From contig CACPJJ010000001.1 of the NCBI GenBank assembly GCA_902634305.1, positions 52,569-116,568 on the forward strand: DNA of 64,000 nt. The letters run 5' to 3'. The notes below the pieces were generated by a model. The model had not been told where the DNA came from, made no database searches, and saw only the letters and a program-made list of their open reading frames with translations. How positions within the stretch are numbered: the stretch's first letter is position 1; each line of letters begins with the position of its first letter. Positions 37,221 to 46,711 of the stretch are shown here, piece by piece. Source of the stretch: an uncultured Pelagibacteraceae bacterium. GTDB taxonomy: Bacteria; Pseudomonadota; Alphaproteobacteria; Pelagibacterales; Pelagibacteraceae. The position numbers were made by a program, and so were the translations under genes.

Positions 37221-37240
37221 ATAAACAAGAGGAATAAATA

Positions 37241-38278
37241 ATGTTTAAATTAATAAAACAATTGACTTCTTTTATAGCAATGGTTGCAGTGCTTTTTGCA
37301 TTTTCAACAGAAGCTATGGCAAAGAAATCAAAAACACTTAAAAACACTCAGAAAAAAGGTTTTGTAAGATGTGGTGTTTCTCAAGGTCTACCAGGATTTT
37401 CTAATGCTGATGCTGCAGGAAATTGGACTGGTGTTGACGTTGATGTATGTAGAGCAGTTGCTGCTGCAGTATTAGGTGATGCGAACAAAGTTAAGTTCAC
37501 TCCACTAAGTGCTAAAGAAAGATTTACAGCTCTAACATCTGGTGAGATTGATATCTTATCAAGAAATACTACTTGGACACTTTCTAGAGATGCTGACATA
37601 GGTCTTACTTTCGTAGGAGTTAACTTTTATGATGGTCAAGGATTCATGGTTAGAAAAAATTCAGGATATTCATCAGTGAATGATTTTAAAGATGGTATTT
37701 CTGCATGTACTAACCTAGGAACAACAACTGAGCTTAACATGAGAGACTTCTTTAATTCAAAAGGAATTTCTTACGAGCCAGTAACATTCGAAAAAGCGGA
37801 TGAAGTTGTTGCTGCTTATGATGCTGGAAGATGTGATACTTACACTACTGATAAATCTGGATTAGCTGCTCAAAGAATTAAATTGAGTGCTCCAGATGAC
37901 CACATAGTTTTACCTGAAACTATTTCAAAAGAGCCTTTAGGCCCTGTTGTTAGACAAGGTGATTCTGTATGGGAAGATATCGTAAGATGGTCTTTGAACG
38001 TAATGATCGAAGCTGAAGAATACGGTGTTAATTCTGCAAATGCAGATTCTATGAAAACTTCTGACAATCCAGCAGTTAAAAGACTAGTTGGAGCAGAAGG
38101 TGAATTAGGTGCTGCTTTTGGTTTAGATAACGAGTGGAGTTTAAGAATTATCAAACAAGTTGGTAACTATGGTGAAAGTTATAAGAGAAATATAGCTGAC
38201 ACTGGTATTTTGCCTGACAGAGGTCCAAATGAATTATGGACAAAAGGCGGAATTCTTTACGTACCACCTGCAAGATAA
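37241..38278 (+). CDS. aapJ: General L-amino acid ABC transporter, substrate-binding protein
   Basis: Periplasmic binding protein of a broad-specificity L-amino acid importer. Signal peptide cleaved near MAVLFAFSTEAMA/K (residues about 15-28). Family motifs are VRCGVSQGLPGFSNADAAG, DVDVCRAVAAAVLGD, AKERFTALTSGEIDILSRNT and EPLGPVVRQGDSVWEDIVRW. Length 345. A strong AAGAGGA Shine-Dalgarno precedes the ATG. Codon use is less AT-extreme than its neighbours, consistent with high expression. An intrinsic terminator follows directly, so it can be made in excess of aapQMP. Confidence 0.95.
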   Translation: MFKLIKQLTSFIAMVAVLFAFSTEAMAKKSKTLKNTQKKGFVRCGVSQGLPGFSNADAAGNWTGVDVDVCRAVAAAVLGDANKVKFTPLSAKERFTALTSGEIDILSRNTTWTLSRDADIGLTFVGVNFYDGQGFMVRKNSGYSSVNDFKDGISACTNLGTTTELNMRDFFNSKGISYEPVTFEKADEVVAAYDAGRCDTYTTDKSGLAAQRIKLSAPDDHIVLPETISKEPLGPVVRQGDSVWEDIVRWSLNVMIEAEEYGVNSANADSMKTSDNPAVKRLVGAEGELGAAFGLDNEWSLRIIKQVGNYGESYKRNIADTGILPDRGPNELWTKGGILYVPPAR

Positions 38279-38300
38279 TTTTTATCTAATAATCATTAAA

Positions 38301-38329
38301 AAGGGCTAGATTTTTCTAGCCCTTTTTTT
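38301..38329 (+). terminator. Intrinsic terminator or attenuator between aapJ and aapQ
   Basis: Ten-base-pair stem AAGGGCTAGA / TCTAGCCCTT (38301-38310 with 38315-38324), TTTT loop, and a T run to 38329. It sits 22 bases after the aapJ stop and 22 bases before aapQ, which fits partial termination. Confidence 0.88.
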
Positions 38330-38350
38330 ATAGTACCTCATATTTAATTT

Positions 38351-39502
38351 ATGAATTTTAAGCTAAACAAGATAATCCCACAATTAGCAACATTATTATC
38401 AGTAATTTTGGTCTTTGGTTTTTTAACTTATAACGCACAAGTTAATATGGATAATAGGGGGATTGAGTTTGGTTTTGGTTTTTTAACTCAAGAATCTTCC
38501 TTTGATGTTCAATTTTCATTAATCGATTATGACGGATCACATTCTTACGCTAGAGCATATTTAGTAGGATTGTTAAATACTCTTTTAGTTGCTTTTATAG
38601 GAATTATATTATCAACAATTCTAGGAGTAATAGTTGGTATAGCTCGTCTTTCACCAAACTATTTAATTGAAAGAACAGCAGCCTGGTATGTAGAATTTTT
38701 TAGAAATATTCCTTTATTATTACAGATATTTTTTTGGTACTTTGCTGCTCTTAGAGCATTACCTTTGCCACAAGATACAGAACCAATGTTTGGAGTTTTT
38801 TTCTTAACAATTAAAGGTCTGTTTGTTCCTAGATTTGTTTGGGAAAACTTAGATATATTTTTTTATTCAATAATTGCGACAATAATTTCTATTATAGTAA
38901 TTAGAAACTATGCAAGAAAATTACAAGAAAATGAAGGAAAACAACTACCAGTATTTTATATTTCAATAGGCTTATTTGTAATTTTACCATTATTAACTTT
39001 TTTAGTTGGTGGTGTTTCATTAAACTTTTCAATTCCTGAATTGGAACAAATGTCAAATACATCGTTTAAATACAAAGGTGGACTTGGAATACCTCCAGAA
39101 CTTATAGCTTTGACATTAGCTTTAGGTCTATATACAGCAACATTTATAGCAGAATGTGTTAGAGCCGGAATACAAGGTATTAGCAAAGGACAAAAAGAAG
39201 CCGCTGCGTCTATTGGTTTAACTCCTAGGCAAATTTTAAAATTAGTTGTTATGCCTCAAGCTTTAAGAATTATAATTCCACCTACTACAAACCAATATTT
39301 AAATTTAACAAAAAATTCTTCGCTTGCAGCAGCTATAGCTTACCCAGATTTAGTTTTAATTTTTGCAGGTACAGCTTTAATGCAAACAGGAAGAGCTATT
39401 GAAATAGTTTCTATAACGATGCTTACGTATTTATCAATAAGTTTATCAATTTCAGTTTTAATGAATTGGTATAATAAAAAAATAGCAATTAAAGAAAAAT
39501 AA
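38351..39502 (+). CDS. aapQ: General L-amino acid ABC transporter permease AapQ
   Basis: Membrane permease of the polar amino acid (HisMQ) type. Hydrophobic helices run throughout. An N-terminal half with LLNTLLVAFIGIILSTILGV and EFFRNIPLLLQIFFWYF is followed by a long insert. The EAA loop for AapP is GIQGISKGQKEAAASIGLTP near residue 273, then LRIIIPPTTNQYLNLTKNSS. 383 residues. Start overlaps nothing; its end overlaps aapM by one base. Confidence 0.93.
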   Translation: MNFKLNKIIPQLATLLSVILVFGFLTYNAQVNMDNRGIEFGFGFLTQESSFDVQFSLIDYDGSHSYARAYLVGLLNTLLVAFIGIILSTILGVIVGIARLSPNYLIERTAAWYVEFFRNIPLLLQIFFWYFAALRALPLPQDTEPMFGVFFLTIKGLFVPRFVWENLDIFFYSIIATIISIIVIRNYARKLQENEGKQLPVFYISIGLFVILPLLTFLVGGVSLNFSIPELEQMSNTSFKYKGGLGIPPELIALTLALGLYTATFIAECVRAGIQGISKGQKEAAASIGLTPRQILKLVVMPQALRIIIPPTTNQYLNLTKNSSLAAAIAYPDLVLIFAGTALMQTGRAIEIVSITMLTYLSISLSISVLMNWYNKKIAIKEK

Positions 39503-40773
39503 TGAATAAGTTAAACTTTTTAAGACCTGATATTGAAAATCTAAATACTTATTTGTATTCAGGTATTTTTTTAATTTCTATTGCTATTCTAGATGTTAGT
39601 TTAAGTTCCTTTTTCAATACTAATATTACATCATTTTTACCAAATTTTATTAGCTTCTTATTGCCTTTAATTTTAGGAACAATTGGCTTGCATTTTATTA
39701 GAATTGAGTTTTCAGGTATTAAAAAATTGGATTTATTAAATAAAAATATTAATACAAATACATTTAATGCAGTTTTAACATTACTAATTATTTTTGCGAT
39801 TATTAAATCAATCCCGCCATTCCTTAGTTGGTTCATTATTGATGCAACTATATCGGGAGATACAAAAGAAGCTTGCACAGGCACAGGTGCTTGTTGGACG
39901 TATATAAAAATTTGGTTAAATAGATTTATTTATGGAATGTATCCAAATGAACTTCAATGGAGAATAAATTTATCTTTTATTGCTTTAATAGGATTAGCAT
40001 TTGTTGGTTTAATTCCTTCAGAAAAAATTAAGAAATTTTTAACTTTGTATTATGTAGTAATTTATCCAATTATAGCTTTTGTATTGATTTACTATTTAAT
40101 CTCAGGAGGTGCTTTTGGTCTAGAGTGGGTTGAAACTGGTGCTTGGGGTGGTTTATCTTTAACTTTCATAGTTTCATTTTTCTGTTTAATTTTTTGCTTT
40201 CCTGTTGGAATGTTCCTAGCTCTCGGAAGAAGATCTGATTTACCAACTGTTAGATATATTTCAGTTGGATTTATAGAATTTTGGAGAGGCGTGCCTCTAA
40301 TTACAGTTTTATTTATGTCATCTGTAATGTTTCCAATGTTTTTACCGGAAGACTTTTTCATGGACAAATTAGTAAGAGTAATTATTGCTATTTCTTTATT
40401 TGAAGCAGCTTATGTTGCTGAAGTGATACGAGGTGGATTACAAGCACTACCTCGTGGTCAGTATGATGCAGCAAAATCTTTGGGAATGGGCTATTGGAAA
40501 ATGCATATTTTTGTTATTTTACCACAAGCTTTAAAACTAGTAATTCCTGGTATAGCTAATACCTTTTTAGCTTTAGTTAAAGATACACCATTAATATTTG
40601 TTGTAGGGTTATTAGAAATAGTTGGAATGTTAAATTTAGCTAAAACTAATCCTAAATGGCTAGGTTATGCAATGGAAGGTTATGTTTTTGCTGCAATAAT
40701 TTTCTGGATTATTTGTTATGCAATGAGTAAATATAGCTACAATTTAGAAATAAAATATAAAACTGATAGATAA
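39502..40773 (+). CDS. aapM: General L-amino acid ABC transporter permease AapM
   Basis: Second permease, forming the heteromeric channel with AapQ. Several N-terminal hydrophobic helices precede the transporter core with [20 protein letters not shown] and [20 protein letters not shown]. The EAA loop is [20 protein letters not shown] near residue 312. 423 residues. One-base overlap with aapQ and two bases from aapP indicate co-translation. Confidence 0.93.
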   Translation: MNKLNFLRPDIENLNTYLYSGIFLISIAILDVSLSSFFNTNITSFLPNFISFLLPLILGTIGLHFIRIEFSGIKKLDLLNKNINTNTFNAVLTLLIIFAIIKSIPPFLSWFIIDATISGDTKEACTGTGACWTYIKIWLNRFIYGMYPNELQWRINLSFIALIGLAFVGLIPSEKIKKFLTLYYVVIYPIIAFVLIYYLISGGAFGLEWVETGAWGGLSLTFIVSFFCLIFCFPVGMFLALGRRSDLPTVRYISVGFIEFWRGVPLITVLFMSSVMFPMFLPEDFFMDKLVRVIIAISLFEAAYVAEVIRGGLQALPRGQYDAAKSLGMGYWKMHIFVILPQALKLVIPGIANTFLALVKDTPLIFVVGLLEIVGMLNLAKTNPKWLGYAMEGYVFAAIIFWIICYAMSKYSYNLEIKYKTDR

Positions 40774-40775
40774 AA

Positions 40776-41510
40776 ATGTCTGATCCAATAATTAAAATAG
40801 AAAGTATGAATAAATGGTTTGGAGATTTTCAAGTTTTAAAAGATATTGATTTAGAAGTAGAAAAAAATAAAAAAATTGTTGTTTGTGGACCTTCGGGATC
40901 TGGAAAATCGACTCTTATAAGATGTATAAACAGATTAGAGGAACATCAAAAGGGCACAATCATAGTTGACGGAACTGAACTTACAGAAAATACAAAAAAT
41001 ATTGAAGCAATAAGAGCAGAAGTCGGCATGGTATTTCAACAATTTAATTTATTTCCGCATCTATCTATTTTAGATAACTGCACATTAGCACCGATATGGG
41101 TAAAAAAAATGCCTAAAAAAGAAGCAGAAGAACTTGCAATGAAACAGTTAGAACAAGTTCAAATAGCTGACCAAGCTCAAAAATTTCCTGGACAATTATC
41201 AGGTGGACAGCAACAAAGATGCGCAATTGCAAGAGCTTTATGTATGGAGCCTAAAATCATGTTATTTGATGAACCAACATCAGCACTTGATCCAGAAATG
41301 ATTAAAGAAGTCCTTGATGCAATGGTAAATTTAGCCAAAGCTGGGATGACAATGATTGTAGTAACTCATGAAATGGGTTTTGCTAAAGAAGTAGCGGATG
41401 AAGTCATATTTATGGACGAAGGCATGATAGTAGAAAAAGCAGAAACTAAAGAGTTTTTTGCCAACCCAAAAAGTGACAGAACTAAACTGTTTTTAAGTCA
41501 AATATTGTAA
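40776..41510 (+). CDS. aapP: General L-amino acid ABC transporter ATP-binding protein AapP
   Basis: ATPase of the AapJQMP importer. Walker [21 protein letters not shown] near residue 39, Q-loop [14 protein letters not shown], signature [15 protein letters not shown] near 142, Walker [16 protein letters not shown] and the H-loop VVTHEMGFA. 244 residues, normal. Last gene of the operon. No hairpin terminator is evident after it. Confidence 0.96.
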   Translation: MSDPIIKIESMNKWFGDFQVLKDIDLEVEKNKKIVVCGPSGSGKSTLIRCINRLEEHQKGTIIVDGTELTENTKNIEAIRAEVGMVFQQFNLFPHLSILDNCTLAPIWVKKMPKKEAEELAMKQLEQVQIADQAQKFPGQLSGGQQQRCAIARALCMEPKIMLFDEPTSALDPEMIKEVLDAMVNLAKAGMTMIVVTHEMGFAKEVADEVIFMDEGMIVEKAETKEFFANPKSDRTKLFLSQIL

Positions 41511-41580
41511 CCTTTATCAATTATTAGTTATATATATTAGATATTTATTGTCTTGACACAAAATCAAAATATTCAGTTTT

Positions 41581-41605
41581 TAGTAAAAAAAAATAAATTT
41601 TACTA
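41581..41605. repeat. 8-bp inverted repeat upstream of the XRE gene
   Basis: TAGTAAAA (41581-41588) and TTTTACTA (41598-41605) lie 63-87 bases upstream of the regulator start. They could be an operator or hairpin, but short AT-only dyads arise often by chance here. Nothing else is clear in the 157-base gap. Confidence 0.35.
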
Positions 41606-41667
41606 TTGAAGTAAGTTTCAAAAGCTTGTTGAATTGTGCTTATAAAAAATATTTAAGAGGGGTCTTA

Positions 41668-42039
41668 ATGGAAGAAAATTTCAATAAACATCTGGGTAAC
41701 AAGTTGAAACTTAGAAGGTTAGCGTTAGGTTTAACACAAACTAAAGTAGCGAAAGCAATAAACGTTACTTTTCAACAAATACAAAAATATGAAAAAGGAA
41801 CAAATGGAGTTAGCTCGATAAGATTACTGCAACTCTCAAATTATTTAAAAGTTCCAATTAATTATTTTTTTGAAGATTTTTCACAGTATTTAGTTAATTT
41901 AGAGAAATCTAAAGAAGGTCATATGAATGTTAATTATAATTTTTTAGTTAAATTGTATTCAGAACTTACAAACGAACAAAAAATTAAATTTAATAAATCA
42001 GTTGAATCTGTAGCAAGTACTATATCAAAAGCAGTTTAA
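41668..42039 (+). CDS. XRE/Cro-family transcriptional regulator
   Basis: Small DNA-binding regulator. The helix-turn-helix lies at residues 8-63: LGNKLKLRRLALGLTQTKVA, then FQQIQKYEKGTNGVSSIRLL, with YLKVPINYFFEDF typical of the alphaproteobacterial XRE family. A helical C-terminal tail of about 55 residues has no named domain. I choose the ATG at 41668 because AAGAGGGG lies just upstream; the open frame back to 41626 adds 14 unlikely residues. 123 residues. Monocistronic between aapP and the tRNAs; target unknown. Confidence 0.88.
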   Translation: MEENFNKHLGNKLKLRRLALGLTQTKVAKAINVTFQQIQKYEKGTNGVSSIRLLQLSNYLKVPINYFFEDFSQYLVNLEKSKEGHMNVNYNFLVKLYSELTNEQKIKFNKSVESVASTISKAV

Positions 42040-42043
42040 TTTT

Positions 42044-42119
42044 TGGCTCCTCGGGCAGGACTCGAACCTGCGACCAATTGATTAACAGTCAACTGCTCTA
42101 CCAACTGAGCTACCGAGGA
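42044..42119 (-). tRNA. tRNA-Asn (anticodon GTT)
   Basis: Minus-strand cloverleaf: acceptor TCCTCGG/CCGAGGA, D arm GCTC/GAGC, anticodon stem GTTGA/TCAAT with loop CTGTTAA (GTT), T arm GCAGG-TTCGAGT-CCTGC, discriminator G, and CCA encoded at 42044-42046. It lies 50 bases downstream of tRNA-Cys on the same strand, probably cotranscribed. Confidence 0.96.
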
Positions 42120-42169
42120 ATATAAAAACTTGAACTTACTTTTTTTCAAAATTAAAACAAGATTTATTT

Positions 42170-42243
42170 TGGAGGCCACGCCCAGAATCGAACTGGGATA
42201 CAAGGATTTGCAATCCTCTGCGTAACCATTCCGCCACGTGGCC
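42170..42243 (-). tRNA. tRNA-Cys (anticodon GCA)
   Basis: Minus-strand cloverleaf: acceptor GGCCACG/CGTGGCC, anticodon stem GAGGA/TCCTT with loop TTGCAAA (GCA), T arm CCCAG-TTCGATT-CTGGG, discriminator T, CCA encoded at 42170-42172. A perfect AT-only palindrome begins three bases upstream of its 5' end. Confidence 0.96.
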
Positions 42244-42245
42244 AT

Positions 42246-42265
42246 TTAATTTAATATTAAATTAA
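42246..42265. repeat. 20-bp AT-only palindrome upstream of tRNA-Cys
   Basis: TTAATTTAAT and ATTAAATTAA abut perfectly. It lies in the promoter region of the minus-strand tRNA pair. It may be an upstream element or simply AT-rich coincidence. Confidence 0.5.
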
Positions 42266-42365
42266 TTTGAACGTATTTGTATATAAAATATTTACAATTA
42301 GTCTATTAAATAAGCTACTAAAATTATTGTTAATTCATATTATTAAATTATAAACTTAAAATATC

Positions 42366-44993
42366 ATGAGTTTAGATAAATATATACATTCAGATGTAGA
42401 GGATAAAATTTACTCATATTGGGAAAAAAACAATTTATTTAAACCCAAAAAAAATAAGAAAAGATTCTCAATAGTTATTCCACCACCAAATGTAACTGGT
42501 AGTCTACATATGGGTCATGCCTTAAATAACTCAATACAAGATTTGCTCACACGGTATTATAGGATGAATAATTATGAAACCCTGTGGCAACCAGGAACTG
42601 ATCATGCTGGTATTGCCACTCAGGCATTAGTAGAGAAAAAGTTAAATACTGAGAATATTAAAAAGAATGATTTGGGTAGAGAAAAGTTCATCGAAAAAGT
42701 ATGGGAATGGAAAAATCAGTATGGTGACATAATTATTAATCAGCTTAAAAAATTAGGATGTTCATGTGATTGGTCAAGAAACGCTTTTACAATGGATGAA
42801 AATTTATCAAAAGCAGTTATCAAAGTTTTTGTAGATCTTCATAAAAAAAAATTAATTTATAAAGCTGAAAAATTAGTAAATTGGGACACAGTATTAAAAA
42901 CAGCTATATCTGATTTAGAGGTTGATCAAAGAGAAGTTAATTCTAAAATTTATTATATTAGATACCCAATAGATGGAACAAGTGAATATATAACTATAGC
43001 AACTACTAGACCTGAAACTATGCTTGGAGATACAGCTGTTGCTGTAAACCCTAAAGACAAGAGATATAAAAAGTATGTTAATAAAATTGTTACAATTCCA
43101 ATTGTTGGTAGAAAAGTTAAAATCATCGAAGATGATTATGCAGATCCAGAACAGGGAACTGGAGCACTAAAAATTACACCCGCTCATGACTTCAATGATT
43201 ATGATGTTGGTAAAAGAAATAAATTAGAAATTATTAATATTTTTACCGAAGATGGAAAAGTTAATAATAATGCAATTTCATCATACGTAGGTTTAGATAG
43301 ATTTGAAGCTAGAAAAAAAATATTAAATGAACTTAAAGAAAAAGATTATTTTGTTAAGGAAGAAAATATTAAAAATAAAGTTCCATATGGAGATAGATCA
43401 AATTCTATAATTGAACCTTTTTTAACAGAACAATGGTTTGCAGATGCAAAGAAATTATCAATTAAAGCAAAAAAAATAGTTAAAAATAAAAAGACAAACT
43501 TTTTTCCTGAGAACTGGTCAAAAACTTATTTTCAATGGATGAACAATATTGAACCATGGTGTATCTCTAGACAATTATGGTGGGGACACCAAATACCAGC
43601 ATGGTATGGACCAGATAAAAAAACTTTTGTTGAACTAAATGAAAGTGATGCAAAAAAATCAGCAAAAAAATATTATAAAAAAGATGTAAAACTTGTAAGA
43701 GATAATGATGTACTTGATACATGGTTTTCATCTGGTCTTTGGCCTTTTGCAACACTTGGTTGGCCAAACAAAAATGAATACTTAAAAAAGTTTTATCCAA
43801 CAACAGTTCTTGTAACAGGATTTGATATAATTTTCTTTTGGGTAGCTAGAATGATGATGTTTGGTATGGAATTTTTAAATAAAGAACCATTTAAAGATAT
43901 TTATGTTCATGCTTTAGTTCGTGATGAAAAGGGGCAGAAGATGTCCAAGTCAAAAGGTAATGTAATAGATCCACTTGATTTAATTCAAAAATATAGTGCG
44001 GACGCTTTAAGATTTACTTTATTATCTATGGCTTCACCTGGTACTGATGTTAAACTTTCTGAAGATAGGGTTAAAGGATATAGGAATTTTTTAAACAAAC
44101 TATGGAATGCAAATAATTTTTTAATACAAAACAAATGTAATTTAAAAAATGCAAAAAAACTTCCAAAATTAAAAGTTAATATCAATAAATGGATATATTT
44201 TGAGCTTTTAGAAACATCTAATTTAATAAAGAAAAATATAGAAGATTATAGATTTGATGAAGCAGCTAAGAATGCTTATCATTTTGCATGGCATAAATAT
44301 TGCGATTGGTACCTAGAATTATCAAAAACAATTCTTTTTTCGGATAATTTAAAAGCTAAAAATGAAGTTAAAGAGGTATCTGCATTTGTATTTAGAGAAA
44401 TACTTATTATGCTTCATCCATTTATACCATTTGTTACTGAGAAAATATGGCTAACAAATAAATTTGATAACAAAAATAAGAATTTTTTAATGTTATCTAA
44501 CTGGATCTCAGGTAAATCTAAAAAAGATAGTGATCACAAACAAGTTCAGCAGATAATTGATATTATTTCTGAGATAAGATCTTTTAAAAATGAGCTTAAC
44601 GTAAGTCCTGGCTCATTTATTGATGTATCTATTAATTCTATTAAAAAAAATAATCAAAATTTCATGATTAATAATGAAATTATTATTAAAAAATTAGGCA
44701 GAATTAATAATTTCTATAAAAAAGATCAAAATAAACCTGCTGCGTCCTTAATTATATCTGGAGACCTATTTAAAATTTATTTTGATGAAAATGTTGATTT
44801 AAATGCTATTAAAGAAAACTTATTGAAAAGACAAAATAAATACCAAGAGGAAATGGATAAAATATCACAAAGACTAAGCAATAAAGGCTTTGTTCAAAGA
44901 GCACCAAAAGATATTGTTCAGCAAGAAAAAACTAATTATAGTAATTTAAAGAATGATATTAAAAAAATTTCTTTAACTATTGAAAGCCTTTAA
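42366..44993 (+). CDS. valS: Valyl-tRNA synthetase
   Basis: Class Ia synthetase charging tRNA-Val. HIGH motif in [18 protein letters not shown] (HMGH at residues 48-51), editing domain with [20 protein letters not shown] near 212, KMSKS at residues 525-529 in [17 protein letters not shown], anticodon-binding domain, and a C-terminal coiled-coil arm ([20 protein letters not shown]). Length 875, compact for ValS. The stop overlaps the ilvD ATG by one base. Confidence 0.96.
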   Translation: MSLDKYIHSDVEDKIYSYWEKNNLFKPKKNKKRFSIVIPPPNVTGSLHMGHALNNSIQDLLTRYYRMNNYETLWQPGTDHAGIATQALVEKKLNTENIKKNDLGREKFIEKVWEWKNQYGDIIINQLKKLGCSCDWSRNAFTMDENLSKAVIKVFVDLHKKKLIYKAEKLVNWDTVLKTAISDLEVDQREVNSKIYYIRYPIDGTSEYITIATTRPETMLGDTAVAVNPKDKRYKKYVNKIVTIPIVGRKVKIIEDDYADPEQGTGALKITPAHDFNDYDVGKRNKLEIINIFTEDGKVNNNAISSYVGLDRFEARKKILNELKEKDYFVKEENIKNKVPYGDRSNSIIEPFLTEQWFADAKKLSIKAKKIVKNKKTNFFPENWSKTYFQWMNNIEPWCISRQLWWGHQIPAWYGPDKKTFVELNESDAKKSAKKYYKKDVKLVRDNDVLDTWFSSGLWPFATLGWPNKNEYLKKFYPTTVLVTGFDIIFFWVARMMMFGMEFLNKEPFKDIYVHALVRDEKGQKMSKSKGNVIDPLDLIQKYSADALRFTLLSMASPGTDVKLSEDRVKGYRNFLNKLWNANNFLIQNKCNLKNAKKLPKLKVNINKWIYFELLETSNLIKKNIEDYRFDEAAKNAYHFAWHKYCDWYLELSKTILFSDNLKAKNEVKEVSAFVFREILIMLHPFIPFVTEKIWLTNKFDNKNKNFLMLSNWISGKSKKDSDHKQVQQIIDIISEIRSFKNELNVSPGSFIDVSINSIKKNNQNFMINNEIIIKKLGRINNFYKKDQNKPAASLIISGDLFKIYFDENVDLNAIKENLLKRQNKYQEEMDKISQRLSNKGFVQRAPKDIVQQEKTNYSNLKNDIKKISLTIESL

Positions 44994-46711
44994 TGAAAAA
45001 ATTTAATAAAAAAAAGTTACCTAGTAGACATACTTCTTTAGGGCCTGATAAAGCTCCTCAAAGATCATTCTATTATGCTATGAACTTAACTGAAAAAGAT
45101 GTTGCAAAACCATTTGTTGGTGTTGTTTCAACTTGGAATGAGGCAGCTCCTTGTAATATTGCTTTAATGAGGCAAGCTCAGTCAGTTAAAAAGGGCGTAC
45201 AATCTGCAGGTGGTACTCCAAGAGAATTTTGTACAATTACAGTAACTGATGGTATCGCAATGGGTCATGAAGGAATGAAATCTTCGTTAATTTCAAGAGA
45301 TGTAATTGCAGATTCAACTGAATTAACAGTTAGAGGACATTGTTATGATGCACTAGTTGGTGTTGCTGGCTGTGATAAATCTTTACCAGGTTTAATGATG
45401 GCAATGGTAAGGTTAAATGTTCCTAGTGTTTTTATATACGGAGGATCAATTTTACCAGGAAGATTAAATGGTAAAGATATAACTGTTGTAGATGTTTTTG
45501 AAGGAGTTGGAAAGTATTCTTCAGGAAAAATATCAGAACACGCACTAAGAAAAATAGAATTAAAAGCATGTCCAACAGCGGGTGCTTGTGGTGGTCAGTT
45601 TACTGCTAATACAATGGCATGTGTATCAGAAGCAATGGGATTAGCTTTACCTTATTCTGCTGGAACTCCAGCTCCATTTAATAGAAGAGATAAATACGCT
45701 TTAGCAAGTGGAAAAGCCGTAATGAATTTATTAGCAAAAAATATTAGACCAAGAGATATTGTAACAAAAAAAGCATTAGAAAATGCTGCAACAATTGTTG
45801 CTGCAACAGGAGGATCAACAAATGCGGCTTTACACTTACCAGCTATTGCAAATGAAATTGGTATTAAATTTGATTTAATGGATGTTGCTAGAATATTTAA
45901 AAGAACCCCTTATCTTGCAGATTTAAAACCTGGTGGAAAATATGTAGCAAAGGATATGTGGAAAGCAGGCGGTGTTCCTATGTTGCTTAAAACTTTAATG
46001 GATGGTGGATATATTCACGGTAATTGCATGACAGTTACAGGCAAAACCATGAAAGAGAATTTAAAAAACGTTAAGTTTAATTCTAAGCAAAAAGTGATGA
46101 GAAAATATAATAATCCTTTATCTAAAGATGGAGGCGTTGTCGGAATGAAAGGAAACTTAGCTCCAGAAGGTGCAATTGTTAAAGTTGCAGGTTTAAAAAG
46201 ATTGCAATTTACTGGAAGAGCAAGATGTTTTGATACTGAAGAAGCAGCTTACAAAGCTGTTAAGAATAGAAAATATAAAGACGGTGATATTATAATTATT
46301 AGATACGAAGGACCAAAAGGTGGACCTGGTATGAGAGAAATGCTTCAAACAACTGGAGCAATTTACGGTCAAGGTAAAGGAGAAAAAGTTGCACTTATAA
46401 CAGATGGAAGATTTTCTGGGGCTACAAGAGGTTTTTGTATTGGACATGTTGGACCAGAAGCATCTGTAGGTGGGCCAATAGCTTTACTAAGAAACGGAGA
46501 TATAATTGATTTAGATGCGAAGAAGGGGACAATTAATGTTCGTTTATCTAAAAAAGAATTAGCAAAAAGAAGAAAGAGATGGAAACCAAAGAAAATTAAC
46601 TTTGGAAATGGAACACTTTGGAAATATGCGCAAACCGTAGGACCGGCTTATTTAGGTGCACCAACTCATCCAGGTGGTAAAAACGAAGTAAAAACTTACG
46701 CAGATATTTAA
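44993..46711 (+). CDS. ilvD: Dihydroxy-acid dehydratase
   Basis: Iron-sulfur dehydratase making the 2-oxo acid precursors of valine/leucine and isoleucine. Cluster cysteines are visible in [17 protein letters not shown] near residue 122 and [18 protein letters not shown] near 194. The C-terminal domain has [20 protein letters not shown] near 470. Length 572. It is placed between valS (valine use) and a manC-like gene with one-base overlaps at both ends. Confidence 0.96.
   Translation: MKKFNKKKLPSRHTSLGPDKAPQRSFYYAMNLTEKDVAKPFVGVVSTWNEAAPCNIALMRQAQSVKKGVQSAGGTPREFCTITVTDGIAMGHEGMKSSLISRDVIADSTELTVRGHCYDALVGVAGCDKSLPGLMMAMVRLNVPSVFIYGGSILPGRLNGKDITVVDVFEGVGKYSSGKISEHALRKIELKACPTAGACGGQFTANTMACVSEAMGLALPYSAGTPAPFNRRDKYALASGKAVMNLLAKNIRPRDIVTKKALENAATIVAATGGSTNAALHLPAIANEIGIKFDLMDVARIFKRTPYLADLKPGGKYVAKDMWKAGGVPMLLKTLMDGGYIHGNCMTVTGKTMKENLKNVKFNSKQKVMRKYNNPLSKDGGVVGMKGNLAPEGAIVKVAGLKRLQFTGRARCFDTEEAAYKAVKNRKYKDGDIIIIRYEGPKGGPGMREMLQTTGAIYGQGKGEKVALITDGRFSGATRGFCIGHVGPEASVGGPIALLRNGDIIDLDAKKGTINVRLSKKELAKRRKRWKPKKINFGNGTLWKYAQTVGPAYLGAPTHPGGKNEVKTYADI

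Larger units (their letters stand above)
37158..37232 (+). promoter_or_regulatory. Candidate structured leader that can mask the aapJ ribosome-binding site
   Basis: TCTCTTGTTT (37158-37167) can pair with AAACAAGAGG (37223-37232): nine Watson-Crick pairs plus one G-U. The 3' strand is the aapJ Shine-Dalgarno, nine bases before the ATG at 37241. Enclosed are two perfect inverted repeats, at 37184-37204 and 37203-37220. They share two bases, so they are alternatives or partly exclusive. This resembles a closing helix with inner hairpins and could make translation conditional. It matches no riboswitch class that I recognise. Seen: the complementarity. Inferred: regulation. Confidence 0.5.

Noticed and set aside
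41553..41558. TTGACA as a -35 box for the XRE gene
   Set aside because: No acceptable -10 element at 16-18 bases; the nearest candidate is 22 bases away.
46193..46447. Minus-strand open frame inside ilvD
   Set aside because: Shadow frame; Ser/Cys-rich product with no family resemblance, fully within a conserved enzyme gene.
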